The translations under genes were made by a program, and so were the position numbers. From the NCBI GenBank assembly GCA_900753715.1, contig CAAEAE010000016.1, forward strand, positions 1 through 5,092: a stretch of 5,092 bases of DNA, read 5' to 3'. Under the pieces are notes generated by a model. The model was not told the DNA's origin, ran no database searches, and was given only the letters and a program-made list of their open reading frames with translations. Source of the DNA: an uncultured Roseburia sp. (GTDB taxonomy: Bacteria > Bacillota_A > Clostridia > Lachnospirales > Lachnospiraceae). Each line of letters opens with the position of its first letter. The stretch's first letter is position 1. Of this stretch, positions 1-5,092 are shown piece by piece.

Positions 1-141
1 GCGAGGGTAGAAATATTTTTCCTGAGTAGTCAGGAAACAAGCTAAATAGACCGCAATTAAGCTATGTAAAAGAAATTTTACATGCATTTATCTAATATGT
101 AAAAGTCTTTTGATAGACGTTACTACTACATTTGCTGTAAC
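1..141. other. Non-coding left edge with small hairpins
   Basis: No gene can be supported here. The stretch contains two perfect 8-bp inverted repeats: TTTCCTGA/TCAGGAAA at 18-37 with a 4-nt loop, and ATGTAAAA/TTTTACAT at 64-83 with a GAAA loop. It also holds a 10-bp direct repeat, tatgtaaaag, at 63-72 and 96-105. Neither hairpin is followed by a clean T run, so neither is a convincing terminator. The frame of the neighbouring transposase fragment is open back to 103, but the residues before about 142 no longer resemble the family. This is probably scrambled DNA at the broken edge of an insertion sequence. Confidence 0.5.
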
Positions 142-342
142 ATCATAGAGGGATTGAACCGTCAATACCTGAAAGTCACAAAAACCAAGAGTGTATTTCC
201 AAGCGATACAGCACTGGAAAAGATGCTGTATCTTGCCAGCGAAAACGTAGTCAGGAAATGGACACAGAGATATCGGAACTGGGATCAGGTGTTGAATCAG
301 TTGATTGTCTTGTATGGAGAACGGCTTACCAACTGTCTGTAG
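142..342 (+). pseudogene. IS256-family (mutator-type) transposase, C-terminal remnant
   Basis: This is the last ~67 residues of an IS256/mutator-type DDE transposase, recognised by the conserved tail: IIEGLNRQ, then KVTKTKSVFPSD, then LEKMLYLAS, KWTQRYRNW and the end motif LNQLIVLYGERL before the TAG stop. Family members are normally about 400 residues, so the catalytic DDE core and the DNA-binding domain are missing. The reading frame is open only from 103. Residues coded before 142 (a tyrosine- and cysteine-rich string) do not match the usual IYTTN-type sequence that precedes IIEGLNRQ, so homology breaks off there. The TTG at 154 is not a real start. The fragment cannot transpose. It lies on the opposite strand to all other genes and ends tail-to-tail with the amidohydrolase operon. 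The family assignment comes from recognising the motif, not from a search. Confidence 0.85.
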
Positions 343-390
343 AGAAAAGAAAAGCAGGAATGGATTTGCTCCAAAGCTGACCATTCCCGC
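341..390 (-). terminator. Rho-independent terminator of the amidohydrolase operon
   Basis: Read on the minus strand, the arm GCGGGAATGG (381-390) pairs with CCATTCCTGC (354-363) in a 10-bp stem with one A-C mismatch. The loop is 17 nt and can itself form a short TTTG/CAAA pairing. The stem is followed by the T-rich run TTTTCTTTTCTCT (341-353). It lies 50 bp beyond the stop of the amidohydrolase. The T run touches the stop codon of the convergent transposase remnant, so the operon terminator sits against the IS fragment. Confidence 0.75.
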
Positions 391-439
391 TTCCTTTCTA
401 TTCCGTCGGCAATTCTGGTATAGCAGTCTTTTGCTTTTT

Positions 440-1774
440 TTAATAAGCTCTCTTTATGATTTCATTCATATGCTGTGTAGCTTCAAAGCGAATTCGCTCT
501 TCATCTAATGTAAGTACCTCACGATTTTTCATAACAAGCTTTCCATTGATGATGGAATCGATTACATCATGTCCATTTGCAGCATCTACAATAGTATTTA
601 CAAGATTCTGAGTTGGTGTAATATGCGGCTGATCAATATTTAAAAGAATCAGATCAGCTTTCTTTCCTTCTTTTACAGATCCCAGAATATCGCCATGTCC
701 GATAGCATTTGCTCCTCCCTGAGAAGCCATTTTCAAAAGAGTCGGGCAGGTCATAACTACCGGATTAAAAGAAGGAAGTCCCCAATAAGCCAGCATAGAA
801 TAACGCAGAACCTTCATCTCATCGAAAATATCCAGGTTGGAAGGAGCAGCTCCATCACAACCCAAACCTACACTTGCACCAGCTTCCAGAATCTGAGGAG
901 CCTTCGGGAAGCCATGATTTGCCAGGTTGGCTCTTGGACAATGGATCATTTTTACTCCTCGTTCTGCCATCAATGTAATATCATGGTCTGACAGCATAAC
1001 ATTATGTGCGGTCAGAAGATTTGGACCCAAAATTCCCATTTCATCTAAAAATTCAGCAGGACGTTTTTGATAATTTTGCAGGCAAAAGCTAACTTCATCT
1101 TTATGCTCACATAAATGTGCATGGATGCCTGTATGAAGTTCTTTGGCACATTCACCTACCATGGTGATGAGATCTCTGGAGCAGGTCATTACCTGACGAA
1201 TAGCAAACCAGATATCCACACGGCCATCGCCGGCTCCCTGATAGTTCTTATACAGCTCTTTTGTATGGTCTATAGCTTCAGATGCAGTTTCCTTCATTGC
1301 GCCTGTAATAGCATTGCCCATATCCATTGTGGATTTCGCTATTGCGGCTCTCATGCCGGATTCTATAACTGCATCAGCTACACGCTCCATATGTACACCG
1401 CCGGAATCAGCAAAAGCAGTAGTTCCGTTTTTGATCATTTCCAGACAGGCTAACTGTCCGCTGACGTAAGAATCTTCCGGGAGAAGATTGCTTTCAAAGG
1501 GAACCAGGAAACGAGTCCAAACCATAGGATATTCATCAGCAACACGACCTCTTAACAGCTGCTGACAGGTATGTGTATGACCGTCTATTAAACCTGGCAT
1601 AACAAGCTTACCTTTTCCATCAAGTGTTTCTGTGGCAACACTATCAACGAATTCATCTGCTGAACCGATTTTTTTAATCCAAGTGTCTTTAATTCCTACT
1701 GAACAGGTGGATGAAACGCTCATATCAGGATTCAGAACCTGACAATTTTTGATTAAAATATCATAGTTTTCCAT
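440..1774 (-). CDS. Metal-dependent amidohydrolase/deaminase (ATZ/TRZ/MTA-deaminase-like)
   Basis: A 444-residue cytosolic enzyme of the amidohydrolase superfamily, in the branch with chlorohydrolases, guanine deaminase and methylthioadenosine/S-adenosylhomocysteine deaminases. These enzymes hydrolyse C-N bonds, usually removing ammonia from a heterocycle with one bound metal. An N-terminal beta-sandwich strand (about 4-57) leads to PGLIDGHTH, whose H66 and H68 are metal ligands. GIHAHLCEHKDE supplies ligand H220 and catalytic E223. LTAHNVML supplies H257. HCPRANLANHG (278-288) is the substrate-loop motif. GLGCDGAAPSN supplies D307. The C-terminal GSVKEGKKADLILLN closes the small domain. No key residue is missing and the length is normal for the family. 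The ATG follows a GAGG site after a 29-bp gap from the upstream membrane-protein gene, making it the last gene of the operon. Substrate cannot be assigned: HLCE replaces the HLSE/HLAE of characterised deaminases, and HCPRANLANHG differs from the usual HCPxSNLxLxSG. No signal peptide is seen. Confidence 0.9.
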   Translation of the reverse strand: MENYDILIKNCQVLNPDMSVSSTCSVGIKDTWIKKIGSADEFVDSVATETLDGKGKLVMPGLIDGHTHTCQQLLRGRVADEYPMVWTRFLVPFESNLLPEDSYVSGQLACLEMIKNGTTAFADSGGVHMERVADAVIESGMRAAIAKSTMDMGNAITGAMKETASEAIDHTKELYKNYQGAGDGRVDIWFAIRQVMTCSRDLITMVGECAKELHTGIHAHLCEHKDEVSFCLQNYQKRPAEFLDEMGILGPNLLTAHNVMLSDHDITLMAERGVKMIHCPRANLANHGFPKAPQILEAGASVGLGCDGAAPSNLDIFDEMKVLRYSMLAYWGLPSFNPVVMTCPTLLKMASQGGANAIGHGDILGSVKEGKKADLILLNIDQPHITPTQNLVNTIVDAANGHDVIDSIINGKLVMKNREVLTLDEERIRFEATQHMNEIIKRAY

Positions 1775-1803
1775 AATTTACCTCATTTCATCTCATATGA
1801 TTG

Positions 1804-2265
1804 TTAAATGGCTCCTGTCATTTTCAAAACAATGTCTGCAACAAGAGCGGAGAATATAAAGGTTCCGGTAATTACAAATAAAGTGATCAATACCAGCTTC
1901 CATCCCATTTTTGCAAAATCCTTTAAATCTTTTCCCAGAGAAATACCGGCAAATGCACCAAGTGCTGTAGCCGGAGCTAAAAATGCAACAGGAGTTGTAG
2001 TTTCAACTACGATATCTTTTACCGGCGAAACAGGACATGCAAGAAGCAGCCCGAGAAGGGATACATACATCATAGAAGGAAGCTTAACAAATCGGCTCAT
2101 AAATTTACTTATAGTAAGACCGATAAGAGAAATAGCACTCAGTAAAAGAACTCCGATAATGGAATCTTTTACAGGCATTTTGTAACCAATTACATTTGTA
2201 AGTATTATAATCACAGACACCATGAGAAGCAGTCCAAGCTGCTGTACGAAGTATTTTCTGACCAT
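1804..2265 (-). CDS. Small multi-span membrane protein, partner of the DUF3100-type protein
   Basis: A 153-residue, very hydrophobic protein with about five likely membrane spans: roughly 9-27, 36-52, 64-80, 90-110 and 121-148. The segment ATALGAFAGISLGKDL (99-114), followed by KMGWKLVLITLFVITGTF (119-136), resembles the last helices of secondary carriers such as lysine-exporter-type or cation/carboxylate transporters. This is a general resemblance, not a firm family match. Its ATG directly follows the TAA of the upstream gene (0-bp gap), and its AGGAGG site (2274-2279) lies inside the last codons of that gene. This implies translational coupling and roughly equal amounts of the two proteins. 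The most likely role is the second subunit of a two-protein carrier, comparable in layout to LrgA/LrgB or MadL/MadM. The transported compound is unknown. Confidence 0.7.
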   Translation of the reverse strand: MVRKYFVQQLGLLLMVSVIIILTNVIGYKMPVKDSIIGVLLLSAISLIGLTISKFMSRFVKLPSMMYVSLLGLLLACPVSPVKDIVVETTTPVAFLAPATALGAFAGISLGKDLKDFAKMGWKLVLITLFVITGTFIFSALVADIVLKMTGAI

Positions 2266-3081
2266 TTATTTAACCTCCTGATTATTTTTGCGTCCAATCT
2301 TAGGCTCTAAAATTGCGTATAATTTTTTTGCAAGAGGAAGGCCTACGAAAGTACCCATGTAAATTCCGGTAATACCGGTCAGCATATCACTGGCACCACC
2401 CATAATCATAATATTTTCTGCCTGCTGTGGGTATATTTCACCTAATGTTCCGGCAGCAGCAGTCATCATGGATCCACTTCCTACTCCACTGGCCATACCA
2501 AGAGCAATAGGATCGAAAATATTCCAGGAAGCTACAACGCTTGCAAGAATGCTGATAAATACTGTTCCGATTACAGAACCTACGATATAAACAGCAAAGG
2601 TTCCTTTTGTTTCCGGAGCGTCCGGTCCAAAAATATCTGTAGTTAATCCAAGGTTTGAATCACGGTTAATTGAGTAACATGCACCAATAGATTCCTTCTT
2701 TAAACCAAGCAATAATGCGAGAGGCATAGATAAAAGAATCGTTCCAAGGTTTCCGAATTCCTGAAGAAGTAATGCAGGACCCACTGAAACCAGTTTTGCA
2801 AGATTTGCACCGGAAGAAATGCCCATTTTTGCCATAAAAGGTGCCAAAACCACAAGGACCAGACTTCCGCCTATTTTACATTCCTCAGTTTTGAATACTT
2901 TAAAAATATCCGGCCCTAAAAGCCCTCCGAATATGACGGCAAACACCATCGGAAACAGAGTAAGTGTACCAACGCCAATGTTAAGCTTAACGGTTCCAAT
3001 CAGATCACAGACTGCGGAAATGACCAGAGCGGCAAGGTAAATTTTCCAGTACTTTTTGATGACAATCTTTAGTTTTTCCAT
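2266..3081 (-). CDS. DUF3100-type integral membrane protein, putative transporter subunit
   Basis: A 271-residue membrane protein with about seven hydrophobic segments: roughly 13-30, 36-56, 71-87, 97-126, 161-185, 189-211 and 226-250. Features I associate with DUF3100 proteins are the glycine-rich entry GVGTLTLFPM (36-45), SVGPALLLQEFGNLGT (99-114), the polar loop YSINRDSNLG (136-145), GMASGVGSGSMMTAAA (195-210) and LTGITGIYMG (234-243). The family has no established function. The polar glycine/serine motif inside a membrane span is typical of substrate or ion sites in carriers. The ATG at 3081 is preferred because a strong GGAAGGAG site (3090-3097) lies 8 nt upstream. The frame remains open upstream to an ATG at 3201, but that version would run through a terminator hairpin and the promoter. 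It is first in a three-gene operon and is coupled to the 153-aa partner. The DUF3100 assignment is from memory of family motifs. Confidence 0.75.
   Translation of the reverse strand: MEKLKIVIKKYWKIYLAALVISAVCDLIGTVKLNIGVGTLTLFPMVFAVIFGGLLGPDIFKVFKTEECKIGGSLVLVVLAPFMAKMGISSGANLAKLVSVGPALLLQEFGNLGTILLSMPLALLLGLKKESIGACYSINRDSNLGLTTDIFGPDAPETKGTFAVYIVGSVIGTVFISILASVVASWNIFDPIALGMASGVGSGSMMTAAAGTLGEIYPQQAENIMIMGGASDMLTGITGIYMGTFVGLPLAKKLYAILEPKIGRKNNQEVK
2274..2279 (-). promoter_or_regulatory. Ribosome binding site embedded in the upstream gene
   Basis: A full AGGAGG on the minus strand, 8 nt before the ATG of the 153-aa membrane protein. It overlaps the codons for the final Gln-Glu-Val-Lys of the DUF3100-type protein. 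The stop TAA and next ATG are directly adjacent (2268-2263), so ribosomes finishing the first gene can restart on the second. Confidence 0.85.
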
Positions 3082-3089
3082 ATAAGAAA

Positions 3090-3099
3090 CTCCTTCCTT
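3090..3099 (-). promoter_or_regulatory. Ribosome binding site fixing the start of the DUF3100-type gene
   Basis: On the minus strand the sequence AAGGAAGGAG is followed by an 8-nt spacer and ATG at 3081. It decides in favour of the 271-residue protein over a 311-residue version starting at 3201, whose extra 40 residues are not membrane-like and are encoded by terminator and promoter DNA. Confidence 0.85.
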
Positions 3100-3134
3100 T
3101 TTTTCTGCGCAGGTGCGTAGTAATTTACGTTGTA

Positions 3135-3163
3135 AGTATAACATGAGAGCTGGTTTCTGCGAA
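3135..3163 (-). promoter_or_regulatory. Sigma-A type extended -10 promoter of the membrane protein/amidohydrolase operon
   Basis: On the minus strand: -35 TTCGCA (3158-3163, 4 of 6 consensus), a 17-bp spacer, then TG-T-TATACT with the -10 hexamer at 3135-3140 (5 of 6) and the extended TG at 3142-3143. Transcription would start near 3128, giving an untranslated leader of about 47 nt. The weak -35 paired with an extended -10 fits a promoter under regulator control. The -35 lies only 5 bp past the terminator of the upstream regulator operon. Confidence 0.7.
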
Positions 3164-3168
3164 CATAC

Positions 3169-3198
3169 AAAAAAGCGATGGGAAGCCATCGCTTTTTT
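3169..3198 (-). terminator. Perfect bidirectional Rho-independent terminator after the LysR gene
   Basis: GCGATGG (3175-3181) and CCATCGC (3186-3192) form a 7-bp GC-rich stem with a 4-nt loop. Flanking A6 (3169-3174) and T6 (3193-3198) extend it to a perfect 13-bp palindrome. Read on the minus strand it ends in TTTTTT and stops transcripts 66 bp after the LysR stop codon. It has the same quality on the plus strand. It separates the two-regulator operon from the membrane protein/amidohydrolase operon. Confidence 0.9.
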
Positions 3199-3264
3199 CA
3201 CTATATCAAGAAAGGTGTTTTCTCACTGCATTATTTTTTTATAAGAAAATCGTCGGATCTTTAT

Positions 3265-4179
3265 CTATATAAAAACAGCTTCATTCTGCATTAAAAGCTC
3301 CACAAAACGGCTGGCGGTATCAGAAAGTGTATGCTTTTGACGCAAAATCCATCCTATCTCAAGGCGAACTCCGTTTTTGACAGGCAGAGAAATAATGTCG
3401 CTGTAATTACTATCAAAAGATCTGTAACCACTTCCAATAGCAAATCCATGGCAATAACGCATAGCAGAATAGGAAGCTGCCCGGTCAGAAACATGGATTA
3501 TTTTTTTTACCTGATAATTTGGAATGATAAGATCAGTATAAGCAGGGTTCGTGTCAGGTGAACGATCATAAGAAATAAAAGGATATTGTATCATTTCTTC
3601 AATATTAATTTCCTGGCTATTGGCAAGTGGATGGTTTTGGCATATGTAAGCATGAGCTGTCTGATAAACAATGTGATTAAAAATAATACCACGATTTCTT
3701 AATTCCTGAATCATCTGTCCTTTGCTATGCTCTGTGAAAAAAATAATTCCCAAATCGTCCAGTCCCCGTTCTACGCGATCCAGTACTTCTGAGGTACGGC
3801 ATTCATAAAAACCACAGTGATAGGAACCATAGCTTTCATTTAACTTATTGATGACAGAAATAAAAGAGGCCATGCCGCAAATGTGATGCTGGGCAGAAAC
3901 GGACAGACCTAAAGGCCGTTTTTTGGAACCGTTATATTTCTCATCCAGGTAGTCAAGACGGCTTAGAATTCCCTTAAACTCAATTAAAAGCTCTTCGCCG
4001 CTTCTGGTAAGACGTACGCCTGTGCTTTCTCTTATAAATGCAGTAATGTCATATGTGTTTTCTATTTCCTTAATAGCGCTGGAAATGCTTGATTGAGCTG
4101 TAAACAAACGCTTGGCTGCTTCACTGATAGAGCCGGACTCAGCTACGCTGATAAAATATCTTATTTGCTGCAGTGTCAT
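3265..4179 (-). CDS. LysR-type transcriptional regulator
   Basis: A 304-residue DNA-binding regulator of normal length for LysR proteins. The N-terminal winged helix-turn-helix (1-60) shows the family signature MTLQQIRYF, GSISEAAKRLFTAQSSISSAIKEIE with the HTH around 18-37, and the wing RLTRSGEELL. A linker helix (60-84) leads to the periplasmic-binding-protein-like effector domain (about 90-295). It includes PLGLSVSAQ at its first strand and a second-subdomain region with HPLANSQEINIEEMIQYPFISYD. Such proteins bind a small molecule and usually activate a nearby operon, often acting as tetramers. The ATG follows a GGAGA site by 6 nt and overlaps the stop of the GntR-type gene (ATGA, 4176-4179), so both are translated from one message. 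The natural target is the adjacent membrane protein/amidohydrolase operon downstream; the ligand is unknown. Confidence 0.92.
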   Translation of the reverse strand: MTLQQIRYFISVAESGSISEAAKRLFTAQSSISSAIKEIENTYDITAFIRESTGVRLTRSGEELLIEFKGILSRLDYLDEKYNGSKKRPLGLSVSAQHHICGMASFISVINKLNESYGSYHCGFYECRTSEVLDRVERGLDDLGIIFFTEHSKGQMIQELRNRGIIFNHIVYQTAHAYICQNHPLANSQEINIEEMIQYPFISYDRSPDTNPAYTDLIIPNYQVKKIIHVSDRAASYSAMRYCHGFAIGSGYRSFDSNYSDIISLPVKNGVRLEIGWILRQKHTLSDTASRFVELLMQNEAVFI

Positions 4180-4874
4180 ATAAGGTCTCCTTTTTTAATC
4201 ATCTGGATTCTCTTATGGTTGTAAACCAGATGCAGATACATGGCATCCTGTGCCCGGAGGGGCTCATGAGCTGCAATGGCATCTGCAATCTCACGGTGAG
4301 TCTCGATGGTTTCTTCCGGCAGTGCACCTCCGGTGGTTTCTACAAAGAGAGGAATTGAGCTGTTGATCACAGGAACCAGTCTTGGAACTACAACATTTTT
4401 GCTGCTTAAAGCGATAGCTGTATGGAATTCGATATCCTTTTGCGTATGATCTTCGTGATTCCTTAACAATTCTTCAACCTCATCGCAAAGCGCAGTGATT
4501 TTTTTGATATCTTTTTTGTCAGCATGTGTGGCGGCCATTGCTGCAATAGATGGCTCAAGAAGAAAACGGACCTCCAAAAGATCGTTGATCAGCTTTTGCT
4601 TGTTGCCGATGAAGGTAAAGCCAAGAGGGTCCTCCACCATTCCGGGAGAGGAGGCAATATAGGTACCGGAACCCTGACGGATCGTAACAATATTTCGGGA
4701 AGCGAGAAGCTTCATGGCTTTGCGCACAGAACTTCGTCCTGCATTCAGACGTTCCGACAGAATGGTTTCATTAGGCAGCTTATCTCCTGGCTGTAAGTTT
4801 TCTTCCAAAATAAGTGCAATAATGTCTTCTGATATTTTTTGAGGAAGGCTTTTTTCTTCAGATAACAAATGCAT
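4176..4874 (-). CDS. GntR-family regulator, FadR/FCD subfamily
   Basis: A 232-residue regulator. Residues about 9-75 form the GntR winged helix, with ISEDIIALILEENLQPGDKLPNE, ERLNAGRSSVRKAMKLLA and the wing motif IRQGSGTYI. Residues about 95-220 form the all-helical FCD effector domain, opening with DLLEVRFLLEPSIAAMAA. The likely metal quartet is present: D147 and H151 in DIEFH, H193 in ETHREI, and H215 in MYLHL. FCD proteins with these residues bind a divalent metal and often organic acids, and mostly act as repressors released by ligand. The ATG at 4874 has a GGAG site 11 nt upstream, slightly far but acceptable, and a consensus promoter behind it. Its TGA overlaps the ATG of the LysR gene, so the two regulators are co-translated. 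The regulated gene set is inferred from position only. Confidence 0.92.
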   Translation of the reverse strand: MHLLSEEKSLPQKISEDIIALILEENLQPGDKLPNETILSERLNAGRSSVRKAMKLLASRNIVTIRQGSGTYIASSPGMVEDPLGFTFIGNKQKLINDLLEVRFLLEPSIAAMAATHADKKDIKKITALCDEVEELLRNHEDHTQKDIEFHTAIALSSKNVVVPRLVPVINSSIPLFVETTGGALPEETIETHREIADAIAAHEPLRAQDAMYLHLVYNHKRIQMIKKGDLI

Positions 4875-4918
4875 CGTATGATTTGCTCCATTTCTAATAG
4901 TTATCGTTCTTGTTTCCT

Positions 4919-4947
4919 ATGATAATGTGTTTCGGGTTCAATGTCAA
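4919..4947 (-). promoter_or_regulatory. Near-consensus sigma-A promoter of the GntR-LysR operon
   Basis: On the minus strand: a perfect -35 TTGACA (4942-4947), a 17-bp spacer and the -10 TATCAT (4919-4924, 5 of 6). The expected start is near 4912, leaving a leader of about 38 nt before the GntR ATG. The good hexamers and ideal spacing suggest strong basal transcription unless a repressor binds. Confidence 0.8.
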
Positions 4948-4959
4948 AATGCTAAAATG

Positions 4960-4991
4960 TACAAAAACAGATACAAAAATTTAGACAAAAT
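4960..4991 (-). repeat. Three ACAAAA repeats at exact 12-bp spacing upstream of the regulator promoter
   Basis: ACAAAA occurs at 4961-4966, 4973-4978 and 4985-4990, each 12 bp from the next. Two are preceded by T (tACAAAAA) and one by G. Read in the direction of transcription they are TTTTGT elements just upstream of the -35 box (about -45 to -80). They could be a regulator-binding array or simply A/T-rich UP-element DNA. The 12-bp period is near but not equal to a helical turn. Confidence 0.4.
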
Positions 4992-5092
4992 TCCAGTATT
5001 GCATTTTTGATGAATAGAATACATGAAAAATACATCAGATAAATTTAAAGGAAAAATGCATTAAATACGGGTAAAAAGGGTATAAGCACAAA
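4992..5092. other. A/T-rich intergenic right edge, no gene seen
   Basis: No reading frame of note is present. There is a 9-bp inverted repeat, TGCATTTTT (5000-5008) and AAAAATGCA (5052-5060), with a 43-nt gap. There is also a short direct repeat, ATACAT, at about 5019 and 5030. A divergent plus-strand promoter for a gene beyond the window is possible but not convincing. Confidence 0.5.

Noticed and set aside
18..37. Hairpin considered as a Rho-independent terminator
   Set aside because: The stem is only half GC and no continuous T run follows on either strand in the right direction.
88..384. A 98-codon minus-strand open frame opposite the transposase remnant
   Set aside because: It is antisense to a recognisable transposase tail and overlaps the operon terminator. 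It has no family resemblance.
695..1453. Plus-strand open frames inside the amidohydrolase gene
   Set aside because: They are antisense to a gene with a complete set of catalytic motifs. Their products are cysteine/histidine/serine-rich strings without domain features.
1808..2185. A 125-codon plus-strand open frame inside the small membrane-protein gene
   Set aside because: It is antisense to a hydrophobic protein with a strong ribosome binding site and coupling. No independent evidence supports it.
3082..3128. Riboswitch in the leader of the membrane-protein operon
   Set aside because: The predicted leader is about 47 nt and contains no clear aptamer or alternative terminator fold.
3082..3201. 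A 40-residue N-terminal extension of the DUF3100-type protein starting at 3201
   Set aside because: It would run through the terminator hairpin, the promoter and the ribosome binding site. The extra residues are not membrane-like, and a strong GGAAGGAG sits 8 nt before the ATG at 3081.
4524..4796. Plus-strand open frame inside the GntR-type gene
   Set aside because: It is a shadow of the conserved GntR/FCD coding frame with no recognisable domain.
4960..4991. CRISPR-like array
   Set aside because: The repeats are only 6 bp with 6-bp gaps, far below any CRISPR repeat or spacer size, and no cas gene is present.
5000..5060. 9-bp inverted repeat TGCATTTTT/AAAAATGCA as an attachment or IS end
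   Set aside because: It is A/T-rich with a 43-nt gap and no adjacent transposase or integrase. It is likely to arise by chance.

Overview
The window looks like a chromosomal segment from a low-to-moderate-GC Gram-positive anaerobe, most likely a Clostridia/Lachnospiraceae-type bacterium. This is inferred from the A+T-rich intergenic DNA, strong AGGAGG-type ribosome binding sites, consensus sigma-A promoters, and the protein families present. The exact genus cannot be read from the sequence. All five intact genes lie on the minus strand, so the region is transcribed from right to left.

Right part (about 5090 to 3169): a regulatory operon. A near-consensus promoter (4919-4947) drives a GntR-family regulator of the FadR/FCD class. 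Its stop codon overlaps the start codon of a LysR-type regulator by 4 bp. A perfect 13-bp hairpin with T runs on both sides (3169-3198) ends this unit.

Middle and left part (about 3163 to 341): a three-gene effector operon. It starts at its own extended -10 promoter (3135-3163), squeezed directly against the preceding terminator. The genes are a DUF3100-type membrane protein (271 aa from its real start at 3081), a 153-aa multi-span membrane protein whose ATG directly follows the previous stop codon, and a 444-aa zinc-type amidohydrolase/deaminase with all expected metal and catalytic residues. A Rho-independent terminator at 341-390 closes the operon.

Far left (1 to 342): decayed mobile-element DNA. 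Only the C-terminal ~67 residues of an IS256-family (mutator-type) transposase remain, on the plus strand. They converge tail-to-tail with the amidohydrolase operon. The first ~140 bp carry small hairpins but no gene.

Working model (inference): the two membrane proteins form a two-part carrier that moves an amino- or amide-bearing compound, probably a heterocycle. The cytosolic amidohydrolase deaminates or hydrolyses it. The FCD regulator and/or the LysR regulator sense the substrate or product and control the operon. The substrate is unknown. The cassette is a plausible uncharacterised transport-plus-catabolism module rather than a defence or mobile system.
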